DNA of 64,000 bases from Sphingorhabdus wooponensis (lineage in GTDB: Bacteria > Pseudomonadota > Alphaproteobacteria > Sphingomonadales > Sphingomonadaceae): contig NZ_RWJI01000001.1 of assembly GCF_003933235.1 (NCBI RefSeq), forward strand, positions 936,001 to 1,000,000, read 5' to 3'. Every line of letters begins with the position of its first letter. The stretch's first letter is position 1. The notes beneath the pieces were generated by a model. That model saw nothing but the letters and a program-made list of their open reading frames with translations. It ran no database searches and had not been told where the DNA came from. The position numbers and the translations under genes are program-made. Positions 1-9,474 of the stretch are shown in pieces.

Positions 1-201
1 CAATATCGCCTTATAGGCCGCGCGTTCTGTCGGGCATGCCTCATCGGATATTTTGATGAATGCGTTTGGCGCGGATTTTTCGGCGACAGCCACATTGTGG
101 ACTTCAATCATGCAGTTGTTGAATGCCTTGCGTGCGTTGTCCATGGGATCGCCTTTCATGGCGGCCATGCTGAGCATTGCTGTTGCGATGATAGTGATCA
201 T
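1..201 (-). CDS. Small secreted hypothetical protein, 3' end outside window
   Basis: The first 67 codons of a gene read on the minus strand from an ATG at 201-199 and run off the window edge. The N-terminus is hydrophobic and Met/Ala-rich (MITIIATAMLSMAAMKGDP), like a short signal peptide. It is followed by a soluble stretch containing two Cys residues (NNCM and EACP) that could form a disulfide. A GAGGG ribosome binding site lies about nine bases upstream. I do not recognise the family. The gene is real in my view because of the start signal and the secretion-like leader, but its function and length cannot be judged from this part. Confidence 0.6.
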   Translation of the reverse strand, partial: MITIIATAMLSMAAMKGDPMDNARKAFNNCMIEVHNVAVAEKSAPNAFIKISDEACPTERAAYKAIL

Positions 202-313
202 GTTTCAATATCCCTCATGTTCATTCCCGGACGGTTCTGCGGCCGCTCATACTGCAGTTTACACAAGCGTCATGGCGCAATCAATGCGCTATAACAGATT
301 GATCTAGGCGCGT

Positions 314-1618
314 TCACCGAACGATTTTGCCGCCCTTTACAACGGCATCTACAGACTCCAACTCCCGCACGTTAGCTAAAGGATCGCCATCGACAGCGAT
401 GATATCGGCAAAGCGACCAACCGCGATCGCGCCAACATCCTTTTCGCGGCCAAGCGCTTGGGCGGCGTTGCGCGTTGCGGCTTGAATAGCCTCAATCGGT
501 GTCATGCCATATTCAACCATGACCTTGAACTGACCGCCCACAAGACCGTGCGGCATCACGCCCGCATCCGAGGCAAAAACCATCTTCACGCCAGCTTTAT
601 GCGCTTTGCGGAAATTGTCGCGCTGGATCTGCGCTACTTCGCGGTCCTTGCGCAGGTTGTCCTCCAATACGCCGTTTTTCGCGCCCTCGGACTGCGTATA
701 GTCGGTGTTGAAGATGTCCATCGAGAACCATACGGGCCGTGCGCGCGCGGCGGCAAGCTTTATGCCCTCATCGTCGACAAGGCTTGCATGTTCAATCGTG
801 TCGATGCCCGCTTTGATTGCTGCCTTTATGCCGTCACCGCCATGGGCATGGGCCGCAACGCGCAGACCCCATTGGTGCGCCTCTTCGGCTATCACACGTA
901 ACTCGCGTTCGGAAAGTTGCTGCTGACCCGGCTCGGTATTGCGCGAAAACACGCCGCCCGTGGCGCAGACCTTGATGACTTCAGCGCCATATTTACGCTG
1001 GCGCCGGACTTCGTAACGCAATTCGTCCTCGCTATCGGCAATGCCTTCTTCCTTGGACGTCCCTTCAAGACTGGGCGGAAGGAATGTCGAGTCACAATGC
1101 CCGCCAGTTGCGCCGATGGAATAGCCAGCCGGCACGATACGCGGACCTATGGCATAGCCGTTTTCAATCGCCTGCTTCAGGCCGATGTCATTCCGGTTTT
1201 CCGCCCCGACATTGCGCACAGTCGTAAAACCTGCCTTGAGCATGGCCTGCGCGGCACCAACGGCCGACATGCCCCAGAAGCTGTCGGTAAATTCAAGGCC
1301 TCGATAGCCACCAATATCGGCAGGACTGTCAAGATGTACATGCATGTCAATGAGGCCAGGCAAGATGGTTTTGCCGGTCATGTTGATATGCGTGACGTCG
1401 CTACCCCACTTTACGGTGCGGGCATCGGCAATGCTGGTAATCCGGCCATCCGCTCCGACAAAAACAGCTGGAAAATCGACTGTTTTACCGGTCAAAACAT
1501 CGACCATCTTGTCGGCGGTAATCACTGTGGTCTGCGCTTGGGCCGTCGAAGACAAAATAAAGACGCCAGAAAACGCCAAGACCCGCAAATTCTTCAGCAG
1601 ATTCTCACTAAATGACAT
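314..1618 (-). CDS. Secreted metal-dependent amidohydrolase
   Basis: This 434-residue protein belongs to the amidohydrolase superfamily, imidazolonepropionase/Xaa-Pro dipeptidase-like branch. A signal peptide covers residues 1 to about 28 (cleavage near AQA-Q), so the enzyme acts in the periplasm or outside the cell. The metal site is complete: HVH at 93-95, a lysine at 216 (VIKV) that is normally carboxylated, His257 and His277, and Asp351 in FASDAG. The C-terminal GRFADI and VKGGKIVR segments complete the composite beta domain typical of the group. Known relatives hydrolyse cyclic amides, dipeptides or lactones, and the substrate cannot be told from sequence. It lies 134 bases downstream of lpdA on the same strand and is probably transcribed separately. 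Confidence 0.85.
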   Translation of the reverse strand: MSFSENLLKNLRVLAFSGVFILSSTAQAQTTVITADKMVDVLTGKTVDFPAVFVGADGRITSIADARTVKWGSDVTHINMTGKTILPGLIDMHVHLDSPADIGGYRGLEFTDSFWGMSAVGAAQAMLKAGFTTVRNVGAENRNDIGLKQAIENGYAIGPRIVPAGYSIGATGGHCDSTFLPPSLEGTSKEEGIADSEDELRYEVRRQRKYGAEVIKVCATGGVFSRNTEPGQQQLSERELRVIAEEAHQWGLRVAAHAHGGDGIKAAIKAGIDTIEHASLVDDEGIKLAAARARPVWFSMDIFNTDYTQSEGAKNGVLEDNLRKDREVAQIQRDNFRKAHKAGVKMVFASDAGVMPHGLVGGQFKVMVEYGMTPIEAIQAATRNAAQALGREKDVGAIAVGRFADIIAVDGDPLANVRELESVDAVVKGGKIVR

Positions 1619-1752
1619 ACCCGAATTCCCTAGATAATTTTGTTACCGGAAAGATGGCAAAAAATCGAGGTGTAGGACAGCAAAAACATCGCCGACAGAA
1701 TTTTAAGGCTTAAGTCCTAAGCGCCTTTGCGGTGCTGTTCGGTGCGCCCCAT

Positions 1753-3144
1753 TCACATATGCAGCATCTTGCCATAAGCGCCGAGCACGCTCTCGTGCAT
1801 CATCTCGCTTAAGGTTGGGTGCGGGAAAACGGTATGCATGAAATCGGCCTCTACCAACTCGGCGGTTTTGCCGATGGTATAGCCCTGGATCAGCTCGGTG
1901 ACTTCCGCGCCCACCATATGCGCGCCCAGCAATTCGCCGGTCTTCGCATCAAACACAGTTTTGACGAAGCCTTCTGCCTCACCCAAAGCGATTGCCTTGC
2001 CATTGCCTAAGAAGGGGAAATTCCCGACTTTAACGTCATAGCCTGCTTCTTTTGCCTTGGCCTCCGTCAAGCCGACACTCGCGACCTGCGGGTGGCAATA
2101 TGTGCAGCCCGGTATGTTGCGTGGGTCCATCGCATGTGGGTGTCCACCCGCGATGGTTTCCGCTGCGATCACGCCCTCATGGCTTGCCTTATGCGCCAAC
2201 CATGGCGGGGCGGTGATGTCGCCAATCGCCCATAGGCCAGGTACATTGGTGCGGCAGTTCGCATCGGTTTTCAGAAACCCTCGGTCCATCTCCACGCCAA
2301 GCGCCTCCAGCCCAATATTTTCGGTATTGGGGACAATACCGATGGCGACGATGCAATGGGTGAATTCGGATGCAACGACTTTGCCGTCTTTGCCCTTGAT
2401 CGAAGCTGACACGCCGGTCGCGCTGGCCTTCAGGCTTTCAACCCCTGCCCCGGTCATGATCTTCATGCCCTGTTTCGTTAGCGCTTTTTCCAAGAAAGTA
2501 GAAACATCGGCGTCCTCGACCGGCACGATGCGATCCAGCATCTCAACGACCGTCACTTCGGCGCCCATGTCATTGTAGAAACTAGCAAATTCGATGCCAA
2601 TCGCGCCGGAACCAATGACGAGCAGCTTTTTCGGCATTTCGGTCGGCACCATTGCGTGGCGATAGGTCCAGATCCGTTTTCCATCGGCAGGCGCAAAGGG
2701 CAAATCCCGCGCGCGCGCGCCGGTGGCGAGGATGATGTTCTTCGCTGTCAGCTCTTCGGTCTTGCCGTCCTTGGTGACCGAAAGTCTATTGGCCGCGAGC
2801 AGCTTGCCATCGCCCATATGGACGGTAATTTTGTTCTTCTTCATCAGATGCGTGACGCCCTGATTCAACTGCTTGGCCACACCGCGCGATCGTTTTACCA
2901 CAGCGTCAATATCGGCGCTGATATTGGCGGCGGTTAGACCATAATCGCCCGCATGCTGCATATAATGATAAATTTCGGCCGAGCGCAGCAAAGCCTTGGT
3001 CGGGATACAACCCCAGTTGAGGCAAATGCCACCAAGATTTTCACGCTCAACAATCGCGACTTTCAAGCCGAGTTGTGCGGCGCGAATGGCGGCAACATAA
3101 CCACCGGGGCCGGAGCCAAGGATGATGAGGTCGTAGTTAGACAT
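1753..3144 (-). CDS. lpdA: Dihydrolipoyl dehydrogenase (E3)
   Basis: This 463-residue FAD enzyme reoxidises dihydrolipoamide on the E2 subunit and passes the electrons to NAD+. The FAD-binding GSGPGG motif starts at residue 10. The redox disulfide is Cys41/Cys46 in GGICLNWGCIPTK, and a second dinucleotide fold (GSGAIGIEFA) follows near 180. The C-terminal catalytic pair is His442/Glu447 (HPTLSE). Length is normal for the family. The gene is third in a pdhC-orf198-lpdA cluster, starting three bases after the orf198 stop, so it is very likely the E3 of the pyruvate dehydrogenase complex, although E3 can be shared with other 2-oxoacid dehydrogenases. Confidence 0.95.
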   Translation of the reverse strand: MSNYDLIILGSGPGGYVAAIRAAQLGLKVAIVERENLGGICLNWGCIPTKALLRSAEIYHYMQHAGDYGLTAANISADIDAVVKRSRGVAKQLNQGVTHLMKKNKITVHMGDGKLLAANRLSVTKDGKTEELTAKNIILATGARARDLPFAPADGKRIWTYRHAMVPTEMPKKLLVIGSGAIGIEFASFYNDMGAEVTVVEMLDRIVPVEDADVSTFLEKALTKQGMKIMTGAGVESLKASATGVSASIKGKDGKVVASEFTHCIVAIGIVPNTENIGLEALGVEMDRGFLKTDANCRTNVPGLWAIGDITAPPWLAHKASHEGVIAAETIAGGHPHAMDPRNIPGCTYCHPQVASVGLTEAKAKEAGYDVKVGNFPFLGNGKAIALGEAEGFVKTVFDAKTGELLGAHMVGAEVTELIQGYTIGKTAELVEADFMHTVFPHPTLSEMMHESVLGAYGKMLHM

Positions 3145-3147
3145 TAC

Positions 3148-3744
3148 TCAGTTTCCAATTAGTGTTAAAGTCGCAGCTATAGCAAAGGTACTCACGGCTG
3201 AAATGCACAGCATCCTTAGAAACATTTCAGTTTTTGAGTTAAGTCCACCAATATTGACCGAGAGCTCAATGTCGTCCATTGTGTGCACCGATATGCTTCT
3301 TGCATAATCGGAAAGTAGGTTTGCTTTGATGAAACCATTTCGTTCAAAATGCTCTATCACCAAATCCCAGTTTTCGTTTTCAGCCTGAAAGTCTTTAATT
3401 CTGCACCCGTCGGATTCCGTGATACCAAAATATCCAAAATTTTTTTCAGTGGGCTTTGCTGGTGCTTCAAACTTTATCGTGAATTTCCGAAGTGTAACGC
3501 CAGATGCATTTCGGATTTCTATTGGAGAGTTTATTAATTCACCGAATGAGTGAGCCTGCCACTGAAACTTTAGGTCCTGGTGCGGAGTAACTAAGGAAAT
3601 AGGTTTATCCAACATTATCTTAACTGTTTTCTTTTTTCTTTCGTACCATTGATCTAACAAAGGCTTGAGGAAGGCGCCAAGTATTACACCAAAGACGGTT
3701 GCCGCCACTGGTATAACGACAAACCAGCTTGGTTGACTGCTCAA
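3148..3744 (-). CDS. AT-rich two-span membrane protein inside the pdh cluster
   Basis: This 198-residue protein is of a family I do not recognise. It has a transmembrane segment at about residues 7-28, a basic run (YERKKKTVK) just after it, a soluble and probably beta-rich domain of about 130 residues, and a second transmembrane segment at about 174-196. By the positive-inside rule the soluble domain would be cytoplasmic. The start is a TTG at 3744-3742 overlapping the pdhC stop as TTGA; the first in-frame ATG is much later and would remove the first membrane segment. The DNA is clearly poorer in G+C than its neighbours (about 37% in the four 60-base lines I counted, against about 60% in pdhC). 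This suggests recent acquisition that kept the operon reading through to lpdA. Confidence 0.75.
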   Translation of the reverse strand: MSSQPSWFVVIPVAATVFGVILGAFLKPLLDQWYERKKKTVKIMLDKPISLVTPHQDLKFQWQAHSFGELINSPIEIRNASGVTLRKFTIKFEAPAKPTEKNFGYFGITESDGCRIKDFQAENENWDLVIEHFERNGFIKANLLSDYARSISVHTMDDIELSVNIGGLNSKTEMFLRMLCISAVSTFAIAATLTLIGN

Positions 3745-5033
3745 GCCACCAACCCCAAAGGCTTCTCCACCAGTTCCTTGAAGACTTTCATAAACATCGC
3801 GCCATCTGCGCCGTCGATGGCGCGGTGGTCGAAGGAGCCTGTGACACTCATGACCGTGGCGATGGCGAGGGCATCATCTACTATATAGGGGCGCTTTTCC
3901 CCTGCCCCAACCGCTAGGATCATCGCTTGTGGTGGGTTGATGACGGCGTCGAATTGCTTGATGCCCATCATGCCCATGTTGGAGATCGACGCAGTGCCGC
4001 CTTGGTATTCATGTGGCTTCAACTTGCCGTCCTTGGCACGCGCCGCAAGCTCGGCCACTTCGGTCGAGATTTTGGACAGCGATTTGTTCGCGGCGTCGGT
4101 GACGATGGGCGTAATCAATCCAGTCGGCACGGATACCGCGACGCTGATATCTGCGCGGCTATATTGCAGCATATTGTCGCCGGCAAAACTGACATTGCAC
4201 GCAGGAACTTGTATCAAAGTCAGCGCTAGCGCCTTAATCAGCATGTCATTAACCGACAGCTTGATGCCGCGGCTTTCAAGGCTGGCGTTCAATTCGCCAC
4301 GCAATTTCAATAAGGCATCAAGGCGAACATCTACCGTTAGATAAATATGCGGCACTTGCTGCTTGCTCTCGGTCAGGCGGCGCGCGATGGTTTTGCGCAT
4401 ATTGCTGAGCTTGACGACCTCATGTGGAATATCGGTGTCAATTGCAGTGGGTTTTACGACAGGCGCTTCTGTTCGAAGGCTGGCATTCGGAGCGGTAGCC
4501 GCAACAGTTCCGCCAGAGAGCGCTTCCACATCAGCCTTCACGATACGACCATTGGGGCCTGTGCCAGCGACAGCTGTCAGATCAAGCCCCTTGTTGTTGG
4601 CAATACGTTTGGCAAGTGGGCTGGCTATCACGCGGTCATTGTTTTGCGATGGCGCAGGAGTTGCTGCGGCCGCCTGTGAACGAGGTGCTGCCGCGGTCGG
4701 TTCCACCGCTTGCGTGGTTGGAGCCACCTTCTCCGCTGCCACAGGCGGAACGGATTGAACCGGCGCAACAGCAGAGGGCGCTGCGTCCTCATCCTCACCC
4801 TGAATCATCGCGATAACCGCGCCGACCTTCACGCCGTCTGTTCCCTCGGCAACCAATATTTGGGTCACGATACCCTCATCAACGGCTTCGAACTCCATTG
4901 TCGCCTTATCGGTCTCAATTTCGGCCAACAAATCGCCGGAAGACACTTTGTCGCCTTCCTTGACCAACCAACGGGCTAATGTGCCTTCTTCCATCGTGGG
5001 CGAAAGGGCGGGCATTTTGAGTTCTATGGGCAT
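3741..5033 (-). CDS. pdhC: Dihydrolipoamide acetyltransferase, pyruvate dehydrogenase E2
   Basis: This 430-residue E2 subunit transfers the acetyl group from E1 to CoA. An N-terminal lipoyl domain carries the lipoylated Lys43 in ETDKAT. An Ala/Pro/Val-rich swinging arm follows (about 83-130), then a peripheral-subunit-binding domain at about 135-170 (ASPLAKRIA to GRIVKADVE). The C-terminal catalytic domain has the His403 motif DHRAIDG. The open frame extends further upstream to 5336, but the ATG at 5033 starts directly with the lipoyl fold ([12 protein letters not shown]) and is the right start. One lipoyl domain is typical of alphaproteobacteria. pdhA and pdhB are not in the window. The next gene overlaps the stop by four bases. 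Confidence 0.95.
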   Translation of the reverse strand: MPIELKMPALSPTMEEGTLARWLVKEGDKVSSGDLLAEIETDKATMEFEAVDEGIVTQILVAEGTDGVKVGAVIAMIQGEDEDAAPSAVAPVQSVPPVAAEKVAPTTQAVEPTAAAPRSQAAAATPAPSQNNDRVIASPLAKRIANNKGLDLTAVAGTGPNGRIVKADVEALSGGTVAATAPNASLRTEAPVVKPTAIDTDIPHEVVKLSNMRKTIARRLTESKQQVPHIYLTVDVRLDALLKLRGELNASLESRGIKLSVNDMLIKALALTLIQVPACNVSFAGDNMLQYSRADISVAVSVPTGLITPIVTDAANKSLSKISTEVAELAARAKDGKLKPHEYQGGTASISNMGMMGIKQFDAVINPPQAMILAVGAGEKRPYIVDDALAIATVMSVTGSFDHRAIDGADGAMFMKVFKELVEKPLGLVA

Positions 5034-5055
5034 CGGGTACTGGCCTTTTATAGAC

Positions 5056-5068
5056 GTCGTTAAACGAC
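5056..5068. promoter_or_regulatory. Operator-like palindrome upstream of pdhC
   Basis: A 13-base palindrome, GTCGTT-A-AACGAC, lies 22 bases upstream of the pdhC start codon in the 153-base gap between pdhC and the divergent stress-protein gene. Its place fits a repressor or activator site at the pdhC promoter. No regulator gene adjoins it, so its partner is unknown. Confidence 0.35.
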
Positions 5069-5160
5069 TCCGAATAGCCAAGCTTTCCCAAGCGTCAAGC
5101 GTGATGAGGTTGCCAATCCCGCAAAATTCGCGCAGGCTATACGAATTCATGAAATGCTGT

Positions 5161-5175
5161 GGGCATACTATGCCC
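5161..5175. promoter_or_regulatory. Operator-like palindrome upstream of the stress-protein gene
   Basis: A perfect 15-base inverted repeat, GGGCATA-C-TATGCCC, ends 11 bases before the chosen ATG of the universal stress protein. A one-base centre is too short for an RNA hairpin loop, so a DNA-binding dimer site is the simpler reading. It differs in sequence from the pdhC-side palindrome. Confidence 0.35.
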
Positions 5176-5186
5176 CGGGGGAAACT

Positions 5187-5642
5187 ATGCGCACATATCT
5201 TGTGGTTATCGACGAAACCGAAGAAGCACGGCTTGCCTTGCGGTTTGCATCGCGCCGCGCTGCCAAAACGGCTGGCACAGTGCATATCCTTGCGCTTGTG
5301 GAGCAGGCGGATTTTGTCGCTTGGGGTGGCGTTCAAGCGACGATGGAGGCAGAGGCGCGCGACCGTGCGGAGCAGCTTGTAACCGCTGCCGCAGGTTCAA
5401 TCTTCGACGAAATGGGCGTTCGTCCTGCTATTACCGTTAAACCTGGCGAGGCCATTGATGTTGTAAAAGCCATGTTGGAGGAACATCCCGGTATCGCCGC
5501 ACTCGTGCTGGGCGCCGCCGCCCAAGGTGCGCCTGGTCCATTGATCAGCTACTTTACGGGCGTAAATGCAGGGACACTGCCCTGCCCCGTCATGGTTATT
5601 CCAGGATCTCTCAGCGACGCTCAATTGGATGAATTGAGTTAG
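5187..5642 (+). CDS. Universal stress protein (UspA family)
   Basis: This is a 151-residue single-domain Usp protein. The N-terminus [15 protein letters not shown] is the first beta strand and nucleotide-loop region. The middle has the long helices, and the end ([18 protein letters not shown], then CPVMVIPG) resembles the usual G-x2-G-x9-G-S/T ATP loop in a degenerate form. The open frame begins earlier at 5154, but the ATG at 5187 fits the fold and has GGGGGA just upstream. The gene is divergent from pdhC and converges on rnr, whose stop is two bases away. Usp proteins bind ATP or signal molecules under stress; the exact role is unknown. Confidence 0.85.
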   Translation: MRTYLVVIDETEEARLALRFASRRAAKTAGTVHILALVEQADFVAWGGVQATMEAEARDRAEQLVTAAAGSIFDEMGVRPAITVKPGEAIDVVKAMLEEHPGIAALVLGAAAQGAPGPLISYFTGVNAGTLPCPVMVIPGSLSDAQLDELS

Positions 5643-5644
5643 CT

Positions 5645-7915
5645 TTAGCGCCTTTTTCCCTGATGCCGGATGTTCCCGGGCCTGCCCCTCTTTCCTGCGT
5701 CATATTTGCCCGCCTTGGGCTTGCCCTTATGCTTGAAACGGTCGGGGGCGTAGCTTCCGCCCTCAGGCAATTCAAAGCGCAGCGACCCTGAAATCGGGTT
5801 CGCCTCTGCCAAGCGTAGTTCAAGGCACATGCCCGGCCGATATTCCTGCCGTGTTTTTTCGCCAATCAATGTCTGGCTGGCTTCGTCATAATGGAAATAA
5901 TCCTTACCCAAGGTTGAGACAGGAACTAAGCCATCTCCGCCAACACCTTGTACAGTAGCGAAAAATCCAAAATTCTGCACACCGGTAATCCGCGCTTGAA
6001 CGATTTGTCCGACTTGCGCGGACAGATAGGCGGCAATGTAACGGTCTGTTGTTTCCCGCTCCGCTTCCATCGCGCGTCGTTCGGTGCGGCTGATGGCTTC
6101 TGCAGTGACGGCGAGCTTCGTAATCGCAGCCTCGGTCAAGCCCGTTATAGGCTCAACATCCTTTATTTTTGGCTTGGGCATCTCAAGCCCATAAGCACTT
6201 ACCAATGCGCGATGCACGATAAGGTCCGCATAACGGCGGATTGGTGAGGTGAAATGGGCATAGCTACCCAATGACAAGCCGAAGTGCCCAACATTATTGG
6301 GGCCATAATAAGCCTGTGTCTGGCTGCGCAACACCGCTTCCATGATTTGCGGCCGCACTTCTTCATCGATGATTTTTTCGAGGATATTGTTGAATGTCTC
6401 AGGCTTGACCACCTGACCAAGCGCGAATTCGATATCAAAAGTCTTCAGATATTCTTTCAGTGCCACCAGCTTTTCACGGCTTGGCGGTTCATGCGCGCGG
6501 TAAATCAACGAGGATTTCTTTGCCTCCAGCGCCTTGGCTGCGGCGACATTCGCGGCAATCATAAAATCTTCGACCAAACGATGTGCTTCTAGCTGCTCAC
6601 GCTCGGCGACTCCTGTGACGCGACCTTGATCGTCGAGCGTAATGCGCTTTTCCCGTAGATTGAGTTCCAGCGGCCCGCGCTTGTTCCGTGCCTTAGAAAG
6701 CAATCTCCAGCACGCCCAAAGCGGTTTGAGCGCTATTTCCAGCAACGGATTTTCCATCTGCCCATCAATAGCGGCCTGTGCATCCGGATAAGGGATATTG
6801 GCCGCAATTCGCGCAATTGCGCGCGTGAAGCGCCATGACGTAACTTGCCCAGTCTTGCTGATGGCAAGGTGGCAGGCGATCACCGCGCGATCCTCCCCTG
6901 CTCGCAGCGAACATTTGTCTGAAGACAGCGCGTGCGGTAGCATTGGCACGACGAGGTCGGGAAAATAGACACTGTTTCCGCGCTTCGACGCTTCATGGTC
7001 TAATGCGCTGCCTGGACGGACATAATAGCTCACATCGGCAATTGCGACGATGGCATCAAAGCCACCGGTATCAGTATTTGCGGTTGCCCAGATGGCGTCA
7101 TCAAAGTCCCGCGCGTCGCGTGGATCGATGGCTATGATAGGTAAGTGGCGCAGGTCTTCACGATGGTCGTCTGTGACCGGTAATTCTCTTACGTGCTCCG
7201 CCTCACGTTCGGCGGCTTCGGGCATTTCGAATGGTATGCCAAACTTGTGAATGGCGATCAGGCTGAAGCTTTTAGGCGCAAATGGATCGCCCAACACTTG
7301 CGTGACCCGAGCCGATTTCTTGTATGCGTTGCCCGTCAATTCGGCGAGTACCAGTTCCCCGGCCTTCGCATTGCCAACGTCACCAATTTGCGTATCAAAC
7401 CGCGCTTTCTTGTCGACGGATTTCAGCCAGAAACGGCCATTTTCACCGCCTTCGACCACACCCAAAATTTGCTCGCTGCCCTTAGCCAGCTTTTTCATGA
7501 CGTGCGCGACGTGGCCGTTGCCACGCTCTTCGGTGCGCGCCAATATGCGGTCACTTATGCCCAAGGCGCCACGCTTGCCTTTGGCTTCTATCACCCGAAT
7601 TTTGGGTAATGGAATGCCTTCAGCCTCCCAATGTTCCGGTACAGCGACCGTGTTATCGCCATCAATCGCAACAATCTTAAGCACCGTAACCTTCGGTACG
7701 CCGCCCATTTTGTGAAAGGCACGGCCCGGGGCCATGTCAATCAGCCCTTCGTCGGTCATGTCTTTCAACAATGCTTTTAGGGCAATCTTCTCATTACCCC
7801 GCAAGCCAAATTCCCGCGCAATTTCCCTTTTACCCGCAGGGTCCTTGGATATTTTGATAAATTCAAGGATCTGATCTCGGGTTGGGAGGCCTTCAAATTG
7901 CGCATATTTGGTCAT
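5645..7915 (-). CDS. rnr: Ribonuclease R
   Basis: This 756-residue processive 3'-5' exoribonuclease degrades structured RNA and takes part in tmRNA-linked decay and rRNA quality control. An N-terminal winged-helix region (about 1-70) and cold-shock domains lead to the RNB catalytic domain. Its four metal-binding acidic residues lie in DPRDARDFDDA (Asp264, 270, 272 and 273). An S1 domain starts near residue 640 (GQIVQARITGVQNFGFF), and the tail is rich in Lys, Arg and Gly. Length is normal. It starts three bases after the proS stop, so proS and rnr are co-transcribed. Confidence 0.95.
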   Translation of the reverse strand: MTKYAQFEGLPTRDQILEFIKISKDPAGKREIAREFGLRGNEKIALKALLKDMTDEGLIDMAPGRAFHKMGGVPKVTVLKIVAIDGDNTVAVPEHWEAEGIPLPKIRVIEAKGKRGALGISDRILARTEERGNGHVAHVMKKLAKGSEQILGVVEGGENGRFWLKSVDKKARFDTQIGDVGNAKAGELVLAELTGNAYKKSARVTQVLGDPFAPKSFSLIAIHKFGIPFEMPEAAEREAEHVRELPVTDDHREDLRHLPIIAIDPRDARDFDDAIWATANTDTGGFDAIVAIADVSYYVRPGSALDHEASKRGNSVYFPDLVVPMLPHALSSDKCSLRAGEDRAVIACHLAISKTGQVTSWRFTRAIARIAANIPYPDAQAAIDGQMENPLLEIALKPLWACWRLLSKARNKRGPLELNLREKRITLDDQGRVTGVAEREQLEAHRLVEDFMIAANVAAAKALEAKKSSLIYRAHEPPSREKLVALKEYLKTFDIEFALGQVVKPETFNNILEKIIDEEVRPQIMEAVLRSQTQAYYGPNNVGHFGLSLGSYAHFTSPIRRYADLIVHRALVSAYGLEMPKPKIKDVEPITGLTEAAITKLAVTAEAISRTERRAMEAERETTDRYIAAYLSAQVGQIVQARITGVQNFGFFATVQGVGGDGLVPVSTLGKDYFHYDEASQTLIGEKTRQEYRPGMCLELRLAEANPISGSLRFELPEGGSYAPDRFKHKGKPKAGKYDAGKRGRPGNIRHQGKRR

Positions 7916-7918
7916 GCT

Positions 7919-9448
7919 CTAATAAGTCCGCCCGATTAGTATTCGTTCGACAGCCGGATCACCTGTAAAAAAGCATGGGCCGTTGGCGGGTGCGGCGTCG
8001 ATGGGGCTGTTGCGCATCGTGATTTTCAAGGCTTTGAGTTGTCCCACGATGGCGTCGAGGGCCGCGCCCGTTGGACGCGACCATTGCACCTCAACCCAGC
8101 CGGCAAAGCCTGCTTCATCGCCTGCGAAATGCTGAGCAAGGTCCGTGATGTTGCGGTGAATATTGGCCTCTAGCCGTGCTTTTGCTTCGGTATAAAGATT
8201 GCTCTGGATATCCGCCAGCAACGTAGGCGCAGATGCCACAAATTCGGTGCGCGGGGTGAAGGCGGTCGCAAGCTTGCCGTCATCCTTATACAGGCTATCG
8301 CGGCGTATGACCGCGGCCTTGCCCTCATTCATGTCGCGTGGCCCCACCTCAACAATGATCGGCGCGCCTTTTTTGACCCAGGCCCAGCGTTTGTTCGACG
8401 CCTTTGTCGCTTTGGTATCCAATAACACGCGCAAAGGTTCGCCAAAGACGTTGAGCGCGAGTAATTCCGCCCGCAAGCTGCGGCAATATGCCAATACAGC
8501 CTCGTCTTCGTCATTATCACGCAGCATAGGTATGATGACAATTTGATGCGGAGCAATTTGCGGCGGGCAGCGCAGGCCATCATCATCGCCATGCGTCATG
8601 ATAACGCCGCCAATCATGCGCGTGGAAACGCCCCAGCTTGTGGTATGTGCGAATTGCTGATTGCCGTCTTTATCTTGATATTTAATGCCTGAAGCTTCAG
8701 CAAAGCCAGTGCCCAGATAATGTGAAGTTCCTGCTTGTAGTGCTTTTCCGTCCTGCATCATCGCTTCGATACTGTAGGTTGCTACCGCGCCAGGGAAGCG
8801 TTCATTTTCTGGCTTTTCACCCGCAACGACGGGCATAGCCAACGGACCTTCGGCAAAGGCGCGGTACATTTCCAGCGCGCGCATCGTTTCCTGCATCGCG
8901 TCTGCACGGTCAACATGGGCGGTATGCCCTTCCTGCCACAAAAACTCGCTGGTTCGCAGGAACATGCGCGTCCGCATTTCCCAACGAACGACGTTTGCCC
9001 ATTGATTGACCATCAAGGGCAAATCGCGCCAGCTTTGTACCCAGCGGCTCATCGCTGCGCCAATCACCGTTTCCGACGTAGGGCGCACGACAAGAGGTTC
9101 CTCAAGCTTCGATCCTGGATCCGGTATCAGCTTACCATTGCCATCACTGACAAGACGGTGATGCGTGACAACTGCCATTTCTTTGGCAAAGCCTTCGACA
9201 TGGTCGGCCTCCTTTTCAAAGAAGGATAAGGGAATGAACAATGGGAAATAGCAGTTTTCAACGCCGGCGGCCTTAATCTCTGCATCCATAAGCTTCTGAA
9301 TGCGTTCCCACATGCCATAGCCCCATGGCCGGATGACCATGCATCCACGCACACCGGATTCTTCGGCCAAATCGGCCTCTGAAATAACTTCTTGATACCA
9401 GCCAGCGAAATTCTGCGCGCGGGTGACGCTTAGAGCATGTTTTATCAA
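7919..9448 (-). CDS. proS: Prolyl-tRNA synthetase, archaeal/eukaryal-type (type 3)
   Basis: This 509-residue class II synthetase charges tRNA-Pro. It matches the archaeal/eukaryal form of ProRS, not the usual bacterial one: the N-terminus reads RGCMVIRPWGYGMWERIQ, motif 2 has RWEMRTRMFLRTSEFLW, motif 3 has SWGVSTRMIGG, there is no inserted editing domain, and the protein ends in Tyr. Alphaproteobacteria more often have a short bacterial ProRS of about 440 residues. The start is a TTG at 9448 giving MIKHALSVTR, with AGGT about eight bases upstream; no in-frame ATG fits the conserved N-terminus. It overlaps no neighbour and is followed by rnr. Confidence 0.93.
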   Translation of the reverse strand: MIKHALSVTRAQNFAGWYQEVISEADLAEESGVRGCMVIRPWGYGMWERIQKLMDAEIKAAGVENCYFPLFIPLSFFEKEADHVEGFAKEMAVVTHHRLVSDGNGKLIPDPGSKLEEPLVVRPTSETVIGAAMSRWVQSWRDLPLMVNQWANVVRWEMRTRMFLRTSEFLWQEGHTAHVDRADAMQETMRALEMYRAFAEGPLAMPVVAGEKPENERFPGAVATYSIEAMMQDGKALQAGTSHYLGTGFAEASGIKYQDKDGNQQFAHTTSWGVSTRMIGGVIMTHGDDDGLRCPPQIAPHQIVIIPMLRDNDEDEAVLAYCRSLRAELLALNVFGEPLRVLLDTKATKASNKRWAWVKKGAPIIVEVGPRDMNEGKAAVIRRDSLYKDDGKLATAFTPRTEFVASAPTLLADIQSNLYTEAKARLEANIHRNITDLAQHFAGDEAGFAGWVEVQWSRPTGAALDAIVGQLKALKITMRNSPIDAAPANGPCFFTGDPAVERILIGRTY

Positions 9449-9474
9449 AATCTTACCTGTTTTCTTTGAGGGAA

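Noticed and set aside
917-1615. 232-codon plus-strand open frame opposite the amidohydrolase
   Set aside because: It is an antisense shadow of a gene with a complete metal-binding active site, and shows no domain of its own.
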